From Bradyrhizobium retamae (lineage in GTDB: Bacteria > Pseudomonadota > Alphaproteobacteria > Rhizobiales > Xanthobacteraceae), in contig NZ_LLYA01000112.1 in NCBI RefSeq assembly GCF_001440415.1, positions 434,001 to 498,000 on the forward strand: DNA of 64,000 bases. The letters are read 5' to 3'. This document shows positions 34,090 through 43,148 of the stretch, piece by piece. Both the position numbers and the translations under genes were made by a program. The notes under the pieces are model-generated. The model worked only from the letters and a program-made list of their open reading frames with translations. It had not been told where the DNA came from and did no database searches. Positions within the stretch are counted from its first letter, which is position 1, and each line of letters begins with the position of its first letter.

Positions 34090-34689
34090 GTCCCGAAGCC
34101 TTTAAGATTAGCTCATGGTGGCTGACGGCGCCCGGTAGGGCACGATCTGGCGTTAGGGCAGCGGCTTGCTCGAGCTCGATCCAACCATGACTAAGAAGAA
34201 CTGCGATCGTTGCGCTTCCAATCATGGGCACCAGCTCGTGAGCCGGGCTGACGTTGGGACCTGCACTAAAGGCCATCGGTCACCCGGACCGCGCCTGAGC
34301 CATAGCTCCGGGGCGAAGCAATGCACATAGGCCAGGCTTTCGTGTCTGTGGAAGAAGGGCGCTAGATCAGAACCTGCGTTTTCTTCGGCAGAACGCCACC
34401 AAGGCCGCTTCCTGCACCGTCTTTGTCGGCGTAGTCGGCCAGACCCGCACCGACTCCTTAATGCAGCACGCACAAACGGCAGGTCGCCGCGACCGGTGGG
34501 TCCGGCTTTCAGTATCTCCTCGTGGCCGCAACTCTGAGCGGCAGGGTGAGTGGCAATCAGCGTGAGTGCGCGGAAGGTAGCCATGCCAGCCGCATCGAAG
34601 GCGAAAGGCCAATGGGCAACCTGGCCGAGCTCGGCGGCGGACTCTGCGCGCTTTCCGCTGACATCTATGTGCGTATTGGCCCGGCTCAT
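34090..34689 (-). pseudogene. cytochrome P450 remnant, heme Cys replaced
   Basis: Minus-strand pieces in different frames line up as a P450 C-terminal half: AFDAAGMATFRALTLIATHP; LPFVRA then CCIKESVRVWPTTP (the ExxR helix, here E-S-V-R); LAPFFHRHESLAYVHCFAPE LW; and FSAGPNVSPAHELVPMIGSA with LPGAVSHHELILKA. Family members have FSAGP-x-CPGRNLV at the heme ligand; here the Cys is Ser (N-V-S-P). With several frameshifts this is a dead gene. Identification from remembered motifs; moderately sure. Confidence 0.6.
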
Positions 34690-35107
34690 CGGCCTTACGC
34701 GGAACCCGGTTACGGAATATCGGCAGCGCCCTTACGGCGTGCCGGGCACTGGCCAACCGCGCACCGGCATCGGTCTATGGCGAGTACGGAACGCCCTACC
34801 CCGCGCAGCCCGTCTACGTCGAGCGCCCGCCCGCCTATCGGGGAGCGCTACTAAGCACAGAAATACGAGTATGCGGGCGAATACGCGCCGCGGCCGCCGC
34901 TGCCCGTGCCCTGCCGCGCGCGGGCGCGATGCGACGAGGGCTATGGCAGGTGGAGCTAGTGCGACTAGAGCGCGCAGGTCCGTTGCCACGTAGCGCGCAG
35001 GATGGGTAGAGCGATTATCCGCCGTAGCTTGCCAGGGCAAAGCCGGAAGCGATACCCATCCGCGCAGGCTATTGATGGGCTTCGACTCGTGCTACCCTTC
35101 CAGCGCG
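34690..35107. other. no intact gene; possible Tyr/Pro-rich protein fossil
   Basis: Around 34780-34950 one plus frame reads VYGEYGTPYPAQPVYVERPP and, after a stop, YEYAGEYAPRPPLPVP. This looks like the remains of a small Tyr/Pro-rich exported protein similar in style to the gene at 43474. No start, no continuous frame. Confidence 0.3.
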
Positions 35108-35647
35108 CTACGGCCAGAGCTGGATAAATTCGGGTCCACGCAATCCGGCAGCTTTCACCGCACTGACAAATTCGTCGCCCAAGAACAACGGGCCGCGTAG
35201 CAGCTGCGGCACCTTGAACACCGTTAGCCCGTCGGCCAGTTCCGGCCGGAACGCGTAGCGCTCGACATCAAGGATGTCTCCATCATCGAACCGCACCAGC
35301 TCCGACTTTTCCTCATCAAGCGCGTCAACCACGGTTAGCACGTTGAACAGCCACAGGTCCGCGTCCGGACATGCCAGCGGCAGTAGTTCGCCGGAACGGT
35401 CCAGCAGCGGTGCCAGCACCTTGGCCGCATGCTCGCGAAGCACCAGCACGTGACCGCCAAGCCAGGGAAGATCCGCTTCAGCCCGCGGCTCACCTTCGTC
35501 GTCCACCAGGAGCCTGGCCATGGGCATTGGTCGCCAGCTAGCTCGCCGGGCGGTCCCATCCAGGCTCCACAGATACTCGTGATCGCTCTCGTGCACCGGA
35601 AGGACCCACTCCAAGTTCGGACGGACCCGCGGCTCGTAGATCCTCAA
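35108..35647 (-). CDS. Imm11-like immunity-family protein
   Basis: About 179 residues if translation begins at the TTG at 35645-35647, which has a perfect AGGAGG 5 bases upstream (MRIYEPRVRPNLEWVLPV). The upstream codons of the open frame lack such a site. The C-terminal part (DGDILDVERYAFRPELADGL, TVFKVPQLLRGPLFLGDEFV, AAGLRGPEFIQLWP) matches the Imm11/DUF1629 domain, which in polymorphic-toxin systems neutralises a cognate toxin. No toxin, VgrG or Rhs gene is visible near it, so it is an orphan or a repurposed domain. Intact. Confidence 0.7.
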   Translation of the reverse strand: MRIYEPRVRPNLEWVLPVHESDHEYLWSLDGTARRASWRPMPMARLLVDDEGEPRAEADLPWLGGHVLVLREHAAKVLAPLLDRSGELLPLACPDADLWLFNVLTVVDALDEEKSELVRFDDGDILDVERYAFRPELADGLTVFKVPQLLRGPLFLGDEFVSAVKAAGLRGPEFIQLWP

Positions 35648-35855
35648 GACTTCCTCCTGATGAGGCGTACTTTCAGAGAGCTTACAATTGCGTAATATTC
35701 TTGAAGGCAAGCACGTTTGCACCATGTAAGTGACAGGCGGAAGCGTTGAATCCGCCCTTCAACTGAAGCCCAGCGGCCGTGCTCAGTGAGGCGAGCTGGG
35801 TCCTTTTGATTTTCTGCAACTGGCCCGCCTCAATTGGCCTAAGAGGCAAACTACG

Positions 35856-36065
35856 ATGAGTGGCATGAGACAAAACCGCGGCCGTCACTGGTCGGACGAG
35901 GAAGATAACCTGCTGCGCTCTATGTCACAGGCAGGAAAGAGTCTCACCCTTATGACGGTGAAGCTCAATCGGCCGATGGCATCAATCAGAGCGCGTGCAG
36001 AAGATCTCGGTATAGGGATCCCCGGAACTGAGATCGGCCGGCGCAAGCGCAGGAGAAGTGCTTAG
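35856..36065 (+). CDS. small SANT/HTH-like protein, 69 residues
   Basis: MSGMRQNRGRHWSDEEDNLL, RSMSQAGKSLTLMTVKLNRP, MASIRARAEDLGIGI and a basic tail (GRRKRRRSA). The W-S/T-x-E-E-D-x-L-L followed by a helix-turn-helix with R-x-x-A-I-R-A-R-A is a Myb/SANT-like or GcrA-like fold, common as very short proteins in Bradyrhizobium. Likely DNA binding. It probably starts at 35856; an ATG at 35865 is also possible. No partner gene. Confidence 0.65.
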   Translation: MSGMRQNRGRHWSDEEDNLLRSMSQAGKSLTLMTVKLNRPMASIRARAEDLGIGIPGTEIGRRKRRRSA

Positions 36066-36426
36066 CGGACGCCCGATCCTCCGAGTGCAAGCATGCAGCC
36101 TCTTATCCCTGCTGATGCCGTGTGCCGAACAGCCCCAGTTCCTACCTGACAGCCGAAGCGGAGTTGCCAACCCTGTCTACGGCGCGAAGCAACTCCTGCT
36201 TTTGCCGCATTGCCTGCCGGCTGCGCGCCGCTTCTCAGCCCGCTGTATCGAAAACCATCGTCGATCGGGAGCACGCCACTGGCGCGCATCGCAGACGCCG
36301 AGAGTCCGGCCGCTATCTGGTCCTTCTGCGGCGCGCCGGTCGACATGCGCAACCTCGGGGCAGTGATCGCTCGCTCGCGATCAAGGACCCGAGGACCGAA
36401 CCGCGCAGCCGGACGCGGCGGCAGTT
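36066..36426. other. intergenic between converging genes
   Basis: About 360 bases. Open frames on both strands are present but look like random GC-rich sequence. No terminator hairpin with a T-run was found. Confidence 0.4.
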
Positions 36427-36936
36427 TTAGCTCGTAGCGCGGGCGCCGGGCGTTTGCTCGCGTGCCAGATATTGATGGGTTAACGTTGGAAGGTTCTGCT
36501 CCAGCCAATCCGCCATAGCTTCTTCCTCCTGCAGGATCTGCTCGCAGGTCCGAGCGGTTTCCTCATCGCCCACCTCTCTCGCCGTGTCGATCAGAATGCG
36601 ATAGGAGGCGATTTCCATCGCCTCAAAGGCAGAACAGGCAATCGAACCCTTCATCACCTCGTCGCCTACAAACATGCCGCTCATGGCCTGGCCGAACCCA
36701 AACATCGTTCCGCCAGTGTCTTTGATCGTGGATGTGCTCTCGCCCCTCCGCTCGATGCAGCTGCGAACGCGTTCAGCTTGCCGCTGAGTCTCGCCGATGT
36801 GCTGAACAATCCGCGCCTTCAGGTCGGGATAGTTCTCGATTCGTTGAGCCATGCCGCTCAACATGGTCTCGGCCTGTTTCTCCGCCGCGTGGGCGTCACG
36901 TAGCCATTCCATTAACCGCTCTTCAGCGCTGGCCAT
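36427..36936 (-). CDS. DUF892 (YciE/YciF-like) ferritin-like stress protein
   Basis: A 169-residue protein. MASAEERLMEWLRDAHAAEK, then QAETMLSGMAQRIENYPDLK, IVQHIGETQRQAERVRSCIE, MKGSIACSAFEAMEIASYRI and EETARTCEQILQEEEAMADW L are the four-helix DUF892 domain with conserved Glu and His positions. Members are stress-induced and may bind di-iron. The ATG at 36934-36936 has AAGGAGAG 6 bases upstream; the longer frame is not supported. A consensus EcfG promoter is at 37026-37051. A broken second DUF892 gene is at 60788. Confidence 0.88.
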   Translation of the reverse strand: MASAEERLMEWLRDAHAAEKQAETMLSGMAQRIENYPDLKARIVQHIGETQRQAERVRSCIERRGESTSTIKDTGGTMFGFGQAMSGMFVGDEVMKGSIACSAFEAMEIASYRILIDTAREVGDEETARTCEQILQEEEAMADWLEQNLPTLTHQYLAREQTPGARATS

Positions 36937-37025
36937 TCGTCTCTCCTTCTGCGTGGGTGGACTGCTTTGTTTGCGTTGTACTCTGGTCGGCAGCCCTGCC
37001 TGGCCGAGTACCATCCGCCTTGGGG

Positions 37026-37051
37026 AACGCCGACGACCTAGGTGATGTTCC
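37026..37051 (-). promoter_or_regulatory. EcfG-type stress promoter (GGAAC-N17-CGTT)
   Basis: Minus strand: GGAAC (37051-37047), 17 bases, CGTT (37029-37026). Exact consensus, 90 bases before the DUF892 start at 36936. Confidence 0.65.
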
Positions 37052-37629
37052 TGATGGAGTCTCAGCCGCTGTGATTCTTTCGGCAAGACGCTCACTTTAG
37101 CTTTTGGAGCCACCTCGGTTTGCACGCCAATCGCCCGCCAGCCGGACGGCCCGAAGCTTCTTCATCAACGCCTCGTGGGGTGCTTACTGTGACGTGCACT
37201 CTCGCGCAGGAGGAAGATCATCGATCTCCCGTATTCGCGATGAGCGTAGTCATTGAGGCGACACGCCCTCCAGCTTCTCAGTATCCGCTGCCGCCGCGAA
37301 AAATCGCACAGAACTGGGGATCTGGGCCGCGAGTATCTCGGCTGGATCCCTGCCGTTCCAGGCATCGACGGCGGCCACTCAGCATCCCCGAGATCGGAAC
37401 ACTCTCATGATTGCCGCCTGGTTTTGGGGTGCGGTCATGGCGCTCACTGCTCGCGAGCTCGATCGGGCCGGAAGGATCGATCACCCGCGGACCTCCAAAT
37501 GGCGGTGCAGTTCCTGACGCGACAAACTGATTACGAAACGTAGCCGACGCTGGAGCTGTGCATGAGGCCTTTCGGACTTCCCTTCAGCAATCCCGCCGGC
37601 GATGGCACGCACAGCGTCTATTGGCCCAA
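37052..37629. other. about 580 bases without a supported gene
   Basis: Open frames near 37120-37410 and 37253-37543 lack ribosome sites and recognisable content. A short frame from 37407 (MIAAWFWGAVMALTARELDR) is open for 36 codons and could be a remnant. Confidence 0.4.
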
Positions 37630-38415
37630 TCAGATGAGACGCGACCAGGACAGGCAGCTTGCGGGGAACATTGAATTGCTGACGAACAGGGCGCCATGCC
37701 GATAGAGATTCTTTGATTGACCCGCGTCGGCAAGTTCGAAGGCCCAAAGCGTCTGGGATGCATCGAATCCGATGATTCGCGCATCCGCTGCCATTGCTGC
37801 TGAGAAGACTTGCTGCGCGGTAGTGCCCGGCATGAAATAAACGATCACCTGAGTGGCGTTCGGCGCCGGCAGCATCGAGACCGCGGCAGCGCTCAAGATA
37901 GTCACCACCGTAACCGAAGCGGCAGTACCGCCGCGCATTGATCTTCCCGACCGCGGGTACCGCCGTAATAGCCAGCCAAGCAACAGCGGCGCTATGCCGA
38001 ATGCAAAGAACCAGACGAGATCCCAAACGAGCGGATTGGAGGAATCCATCCGGATGCGATGAATGCCGATCAGCCAATGGGAAAGGATACCGTCGAGGAT
38101 GTGCCATGCGCCGAAACCGATCAGCACGTCGGCGAATAGAATTTGGTCTGCCCCAGCCGTAGAAAACTCCTGCCGGACGCGCCAGAGCAGCCACAGGCCC
38201 GCTGCGGCTACGACGTACATCACGCCGTGGAACAGGCCGTCGGCAAAAATTTGCAATCGGATATCCCGGAACAGCTCGCCGGGAAGCGCACTCAGAAGGT
38301 GGTGCCACTGCAGGATCTGGTGAAGCATTATGCCATCGAAGAAGCCTCCGAGGCTGAAGCCCAGTAGGTGACCGCACCAGTGCAGGGGTTTCGTAAACCG
38401 GGCCGATTCGGGCAT
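37630..38415 (-). CDS. DUF2243 membrane protein
   Basis: About 261 residues from the ATG at 38413-38415 (MPESARFTKPLHWCGHLLGF), with GGAG 8 bases upstream; the ATG at 38434 is also possible. SLGGFFDGIMLHQILQWHHL and LFADVLIGFGAWHILDGILS HW carry the paired His-rich helices of DUF2243, with five or so membrane segments up to about residue 190. The extra C-terminal domain (VIVYFMPGTTAQQVFSAAMA onward) is unusual for the family and may be a fused or read-through segment. Inner-membrane; function unknown. Confidence 0.75.
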   Translation of the reverse strand: MPESARFTKPLHWCGHLLGFSLGGFFDGIMLHQILQWHHLLSALPGELFRDIRLQIFADGLFHGVMYVVAAAGLWLLWRVRQEFSTAGADQILFADVLIGFGAWHILDGILSHWLIGIHRIRMDSSNPLVWDLVWFFAFGIAPLLLGWLLRRYPRSGRSMRGGTAASVTVVTILSAAAVSMLPAPNATQVIVYFMPGTTAQQVFSAAMAADARIIGFDASQTLWAFELADAGQSKNLYRHGALFVSNSMFPASCLSWSRLI

Positions 38416-38496
38416 GGAGAGTCTCCGCGTAAGCATGGCCGAAGCTGCGCCGTCCGCGGCGGCTCGGTCGGCTGCAATGTTGGTGCGGCTCAGCGC

Positions 38497-39135
38497 CTAG
38501 CGAGTTCGCCGAGGTTGGTCTTGATGGCCCATTCCTGTGGTAGCAGGCGCTAGCTCGCGCGGTGTCTGGCCCGCAATTTGCGACGCAAGATCCTGAGCCA
38601 TGCGCAGATGCCTTAGTACGATTGGCAGTGTCTCGGATGCGAAGCGTTGAAGCTGCGCGTCCTGACCCGAGTTGATCTCCCACTGCAGGAGTTGAGCGGT
38701 CTTCTGATGATCCTGCACCTGAGCCTCGAGATAAGCGACATCAAATTGCGCACCACTCAGCCGCTCAAGACGGGCGTGAACGGCCTTGTGCTCGGCATCC
38801 GGCTCGTTCGGTAAAGGAATTCGGGCGGACCCGGCGAGACTTGCGAGCTTTTCGTTCGCCTTGCCATGATCCTGGATCATGACACCAGCGAATTCCGCCA
38901 CCGCGCGATTATGCGCTTTTCGATCCGCGAGTTTTCCAAGCGCCACCTCGGCCATGCCGCCGATTACGGCCTGCTGCGCGAATAACTGGTCCTGCGCATT
39001 GGTCTGATGCGGTGCAGGAATGCCAGGCGCGCTCTGTCGCGTGTCCGGTTCGGTGCCCGCCGGATTGCCGATCTGGGCGAACGCAGGCGACGCGAACAGC
39101 GTCGCTACTGCCAGTCCCTGGGCGAGCGAACGCAT
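38497..39135 (-). CDS. DUF4142 exported protein (second copy)
   Basis: A 212-residue protein. MRSLAQGLAVATLFASPAFA Q is a signal peptide. The mature domain has FAQQAVIGGMAEVALGKLAD, FAGVMIQDHGKANEKLASLA and FDVAYLEAQVQDHQKTAQLL, the DUF4142 helices with the I-Q-D-H motif. AAGGAGG precedes the ATG at 39133-39135. It lies 63 bases downstream of the di-heme cytochrome gene on the same strand, so the two are probably cotranscribed. Intact. Confidence 0.87.
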   Translation of the reverse strand: MRSLAQGLAVATLFASPAFAQIGNPAGTEPDTRQSAPGIPAPHQTNAQDQLFAQQAVIGGMAEVALGKLADRKAHNRAVAEFAGVMIQDHGKANEKLASLAGSARIPLPNEPDAEHKAVHARLERLSGAQFDVAYLEAQVQDHQKTAQLLQWEINSGQDAQLQRFASETLPIVLRHLRMAQDLASQIAGQTPRELAPATTGMGHQDQPRRTR

Positions 39136-39198
39136 TGTCTGCCTCCTTGATCGAACGATCGTCATGGGCCTGACGCCGAATGTCCTTTGTCCTTGCAT

Positions 39199-40608
39199 TC
39201 ACAAGGCCAGCATATAGGCGACCAGCGCTTCCTTCTCCGGCTGCGTGAGCCGCAAACCAAGCACGAGATTGAAAAATTCGACGGTGTCGGCCAGCGTCAT
39301 GAGGCGGCCATCGTGCAGGTAGGGCGGAGAATCCTTGATTCCTCGCAGCGTAAACGTCTTGATGGGGCCGTCCGGCAACGTCACGAAGTCGTTGAAGGTA
39401 TGCCCGACCTGATAAAACCGCTCGAGCTTCAGATCGTGCATATTGTTGTCCATGAAAGAGGTCTGCGCAACGTGACACTCGTTGCAGCGGCCTTTCCCGA
39501 AGAAGACCTGCTCGCCGGCGAGTTCCTGTTCGGTCGCCCTCGCCCGATCGAGGCGTCCAAACGCGTCCAGCTTGGGGGCCGGAGGAAAGTCGATAATGTT
39601 CTGCATCTGAGCCATCATGGCGACTTGATTGGTTCGGTCGGGCAAATGCACGCCCTTTCGAGTCGCGCTGACGTGGTCGCCATTGAAGTACGCGGTCCGC
39701 TGCTCGAATTCAGTGAAGTCCTCGATGGACCGCAGTGACCGCTTCGACCCGTGGATTTGCTGATTGAACACCCCGCGAAGGCTGGTGGAGTCCAGCCGGA
39801 ACCGCGCTGCTTGCGGGCGAACGTCGGGCGTAAGGTGGAAGGCTGCGTTCGTATGGAAATTGGCGTGGCAATCGAGGCAGGTAATTCCGGTACTCTGCTC
39901 GGCCACTTTTCGATCTTCGGTTTGGTTGAACTCTTCCTGTGGGAACGGCGTGAGAAGGAGGCGCAATCCTTCCATCTGCACCGGAGTGATAATCCCGTTC
40001 ATCACCTCGTAGAAATTCTTGATCGTCAGCAACTGCCCGCGTGAGACATCGCCGAGATGCGGCTGGGTCGTAAGAAAGATGGGCGGCGGAAATTCGGGCG
40101 TCAGATGGTCGGGAAGATCGAAATTGACGTCGAAGCGCCGCAGATCTCGCGCCTCCTGTCTTCGGATATCGTCGATCTGACGGTCCGGAATGACTTGGCC
40201 GCCGGTCGCCTGCTTGACATGGGGAAGTGGAAGGAAGCCTTCGGGCAAAAGGCTCCTTTGACGAATCTCGTCAGGGCTCATTTCGGCCAAGTTCTCCCAC
40301 GTGGTGCCCGACTGCAGCTTGACCCGAACGCCACCCGGCACCGCCTTTCGACCGCCCGACATCATTACGCCTGCGATCGGTCGGTCCGACATGTCGTAGC
40401 GTCGATTGAGCAGGCTGGCCTGCCGTTGCATGACCTGCTGCTTCTGCGCCTCATCGTCGGCCTTGACGGCAGAAAATGGGCGGGTTGGAAGTGGCCGGTA
40501 GGTCGTATCGGGCGGCAGCGGATCCGAAATGGCAGCCAGACTGAGCACCGCCACGCTGCTTACGAAGGCAGCCGCGAACAGCCCGATTGCTTTGAGAAAT
40601 TGTGACAT
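39199..40608 (-). CDS. exported di-heme cytochrome (cytochrome-c-peroxidase-like)
   Basis: A 469-residue protein. The N-terminal LKAIGLFAAAFVSSVAVLSL is a signal/anchor. Two heme-binding motifs are present: CLDCHANFH (about 246-254) and CNECHVAQ (about 378-385), with LRGIKDSPPYLHDGRLMTLA in the C-terminal part as in MauG/CcpA-type proteins. The long N-terminal segment before the first heme is atypical. It probably works in periplasmic electron transfer or peroxide reduction. I found no GGAAC promoter of the right spacing upstream (the closest site, near 40780, ends in CATT). Intact; in an operon with DUF4142. Confidence 0.82.
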   Translation of the reverse strand: MSQFLKAIGLFAAAFVSSVAVLSLAAISDPLPPDTTYRPLPTRPFSAVKADDEAQKQQVMQRQASLLNRRYDMSDRPIAGVMMSGGRKAVPGGVRVKLQSGTTWENLAEMSPDEIRQRSLLPEGFLPLPHVKQATGGQVIPDRQIDDIRRQEARDLRRFDVNFDLPDHLTPEFPPPIFLTTQPHLGDVSRGQLLTIKNFYEVMNGIITPVQMEGLRLLLTPFPQEEFNQTEDRKVAEQSTGITCLDCHANFHTNAAFHLTPDVRPQAARFRLDSTSLRGVFNQQIHGSKRSLRSIEDFTEFEQRTAYFNGDHVSATRKGVHLPDRTNQVAMMAQMQNIIDFPPAPKLDAFGRLDRARATEQELAGEQVFFGKGRCNECHVAQTSFMDNNMHDLKLERFYQVGHTFNDFVTLPDGPIKTFTLRGIKDSPPYLHDGRLMTLADTVEFFNLVLGLRLTQPEKEALVAYMLAL

Positions 40609-40816
40609 CGGCCGCCCTTTCGTGTTCGGGAAACATGGGTCGTGGTCGTGCTGCGGTCATGGTCATGCTGATGCTCGGCATGGAAGGCGCATAGCGCCAC
40701 TTACGCCGCAGAAATCCGGAGCCTGATTGATTCCCGCATGAGTAGTGTCCGCTCAATGCCGTTACGAAAGAAGCGTTCCATCGGCTTATCGACATTGGTA
40801 GAAAAACTTACCGACA

Positions 40817-42117
40817 TTGGTGGAAGCAAATGTCCGAAGGCACGCTGCGCTTGCGATCAGCGGCGGCGCAATCCTCACGAAACAAATGATCGAGAATGAG
40901 GCACGCGGCATCCCGGACGATCTGCCCTTCGGTGACCTATTTCGGCGTCGCTTCGGCGAACCCCGTCCGCAGGCGCGGTCGGCGCTCGGGTCAGGGTTCA
41001 TCGTCAGTGCCGAGGGCCACATCGTCACGAACAACCACGTCGTCGACAACGCCAGCGAAATTCATGTCCGCTTCACAGACAAAACGGATGTTCCGGCGAA
41101 GCTGGTAGGTCGTGATCCGTCAACCGACGTCGCGGTGCTCAAGATCGAGCCGCGGCCCAATATGGCCGTCGTGGCCTGGGGCGACTCCGACAAGATGGAG
41201 CCAGGGGCCTGAACGATCGCGATCGGCAGCCCCTTCGGCCTCGGTGGCACAGTCACTGTCGGGGTACTCTCGGCGCGGGCGCGCGATATTCAAGCCGGGT
41301 CATATGACGACTTCCTGCAGACCGATGCGTCCATCAACCAAGGCAATTCGGGAGGCCCGCTGTTCAACGCCGCCGGTGAGGTGATCGGCGTCAACACGGC
41401 GATCTTTTCGCCCGTGGGCGTTAACGTGGGCATCGGATTTGCGGTTCCGTCGCGACCGCACAGGCGGTCGCGGATCAGCTCATCCGCACGGGTAAGGTAG
41501 AGCGGGGCTACATCGGCGTTCGCTTGCAGGAATTGACGACCGGGATCGCCCAAGCGTTGGGCCGGCCCGACACGAAGGGTGCACCTGTTGCCTCGGTGGA
41601 GCCGGGCAGCCCTGCGGAGGAGGCCGGGATCAAGATCGGTGACGTGATCACCCGAATTGGAAATCAGACCATAGAGGGACCGCGCGATATGTCTAAGGCC
41701 GTCGTCGGGATGAAGCCAGGAGTGCGGACGCCACTCACCGTGGTACGAGACGGTAAGACGCAGGAAATCACGGTCGCCATTGACAAGCGTCAAGAGGATC
41801 GCCCTACCCGGACGGGTTCCCTTGAAGACCGCGATAAGGCCGGTAAACGGCTTGGATTAAGTCTCGCGCCGATCCCTGAGGTGGCGCGGCGGCGGCTAGG
41901 CTTGGATACCGGTTTGATGGTCGGCAGTGTGGAATCGGGCAGCCCGGCCGCCGAGAGCGGGATCCGTCCCGGGGACGTGATCGTCACGGCCAATAATCGC
42001 GACGTTGCCCAACCCACCGATTCGGCGGAGGAGTGGGCGAAGGCGCGACGGGAGAACAGGCCCATCCTGCTGCGCGTCAACCGCGACGGCCAGTCGCTCT
42101 TTGTCGCGATCTCCTGA
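40817..42117 (+). pseudogene. Do/DegP-like periplasmic serine protease, nonsense and frameshift
   Basis: The catalytic triad is intact in sequence: VTNNHVVD (His), TDVAVLKIEP (Asp) and [10 protein letters not shown] (Ser). Two PDZ domains follow (GYIGVRLQELT, SPAEEAGIKIGDVITRIG and SPAAESGIRPGDVIVTANN). But after MEPGA (41207) a TGA replaces the Trp usual before TIAIGSPFG, and near 41450 the frame shifts after VGIGFAVPS. The N-terminus also lacks a signal peptide and begins within a degenerate segment. The normal product would be a periplasmic protease/chaperone of about 480 residues. Broken in two independent ways. Confidence 0.82.
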
Positions 42118-42263
42118 ATAGGCGGCTACGAAGAGTGCGATCGAACAAGCCCTGCAGAGCACACGCACAGATGGCTCGATTAGCCGCCGGCTGACCGAAG
42201 AAGCTTAGCGTCGCGGGAAAAGCCGGTGGTCGGACGAGAGCGCGAACTCTCGCCGACCTGCGA

Positions 42264-42749
42264 TCAGTTGCTCTTGATAGCGATCCGCTTCACCTTCTGC
42301 TGCGCGGCGGGTGCCTTCGGCAGCGTCACGGTGAGAACGCCGTCCTTGAACGACGCCGCGATCTTATCCTGATCGATATCATCGACCGGGACGGAACGTG
42401 CGAAGCGCCCGTAGTAGCGCTCGCTGAAGCGACGCTCCTTGTCTTCGGTCTCGCTCTTTTTCTCGCCGCTGATGGTCAGCATACCGTCCCTGAGTTCGAC
42501 GTTGACGTCCTTCTCTTCGAGACCGGGGAGTTCAGCAATCACTTTGACTTCCTTCTCGGTCTCGTTGACCTCGACGCTCGGCCAGCCCATCGCCTGCGAG
42601 CTGAACGGAGCGATGTCGAGCGAGCGGAACGCATTGTCGAACAACCGATTCATCTCGCGATGAAGCGCGAGGAAGGAGTTGGGCTCGTTGCGGTGCAGGC
42701 TCAGATCACGAGGGCCGTTGCCCCAGAGAATAAGATCGCGTAGTGCCAT
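42264..42749 (-). CDS. Hsp20 family small heat-shock protein
   Basis: A 161-residue protein. The N-terminal arm is MALRDLILWGNGPRDLSLHR. The alpha-crystallin domain spans about residues 50-150: VNETEKEVKVIAELPGLEEK DV, ISGEKKSETEDKERRF, FARSVPVDDIDQDKIAASFK, and the A-x-x-x-G-V-L-T-V motif (DGVLTVTLPKA). The I-x-I/V-type C-terminal anchor is seen as RIAIK. AAGGAGA lies 6 bases before the ATG. It prevents aggregation of unfolded proteins in the cytosol. A candidate leader hairpin is noted separately. Intact. Confidence 0.92.
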   Translation of the reverse strand: MALRDLILWGNGPRDLSLHRNEPNSFLALHREMNRLFDNAFRSLDIAPFSSQAMGWPSVEVNETEKEVKVIAELPGLEEKDVNVELRDGMLTISGEKKSETEDKERRFSERYYGRFARSVPVDDIDQDKIAASFKDGVLTVTLPKAPAAQQKVKRIAIKSN

Positions 42750-42771
42750 ACTTGTCTCCTTTGCTCTTCAT

Positions 42772-42792
42772 GTTGATTCGATAGAACTCAAC
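42772..42792 (-). promoter_or_regulatory. candidate hairpin in the hsp20 leader
   Basis: On the mRNA strand GTTGA-G-TTC, a TATC loop and GAATCAAC can form an 8-base-pair stem with one bulged G, ending 22 bases before the start codon. Bradyrhizobium hsp20 genes often carry ROSE RNA thermometers, but this hairpin does not pair with the AAGGAGA ribosome site, so its role is uncertain. Confidence 0.3.
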
Positions 42793-43148
42793 GACGCCCA
42801 AACACGCCGCTCAGAGGCTGTTTTTTCGCGCTACCGGCCGTAAGGCCTGCGGGCGGTATTGATCTGCCTGCTCGCGCAAGTTCGCTGCCTGGGTCACGCT
42901 CAAACCTCCCGCCTGCCAAGTTCGTTGTGCGGCCTGCTCAGCGATCATCGATCCGCGGCCCCGGCTCAAAAAACCCGCCGCGGCCAGGCGCTGGCGCCGT
43001 GCACACTCGAAGCTTTGAGCGTCGGAAAAAGCTTAGCCGCACTTCCCCGGCCAAGAAAGCCATCTGTGCAAACACAAGAGCAGAACTTCCGGGCCCGAGC
43101 TACGTTCTTGCCCGGAGCAGAATTGAGCTCACTTGCAAGGGAGAAGCT
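42793..43148. other. intergenic between divergent hsp20 and the 66-residue ORF
   Basis: About 350 bases. No gene recognised. No GGAAC-type promoter seen for either neighbour. The hsp20 promoter must lie here. Confidence 0.4.

Noticed and set aside
37481..38683. 400-codon minus-strand open frame
   Set aside because: Overlaps the DUF2243 gene in another frame; Arg-rich and without homology.
40780..40810. GGAAC-type promoter for the di-heme cytochrome
   Set aside because: Spacing of 16 leads to CATT, not a GTT-type -10, so I did not call it.
496..41212. TGA read as Trp (recoding) because two genes have TGA at a Trp position
   Set aside because: TGA is the normal stop of many intact genes here, including all ATGA overlaps. 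Two cases are better explained by point mutations.
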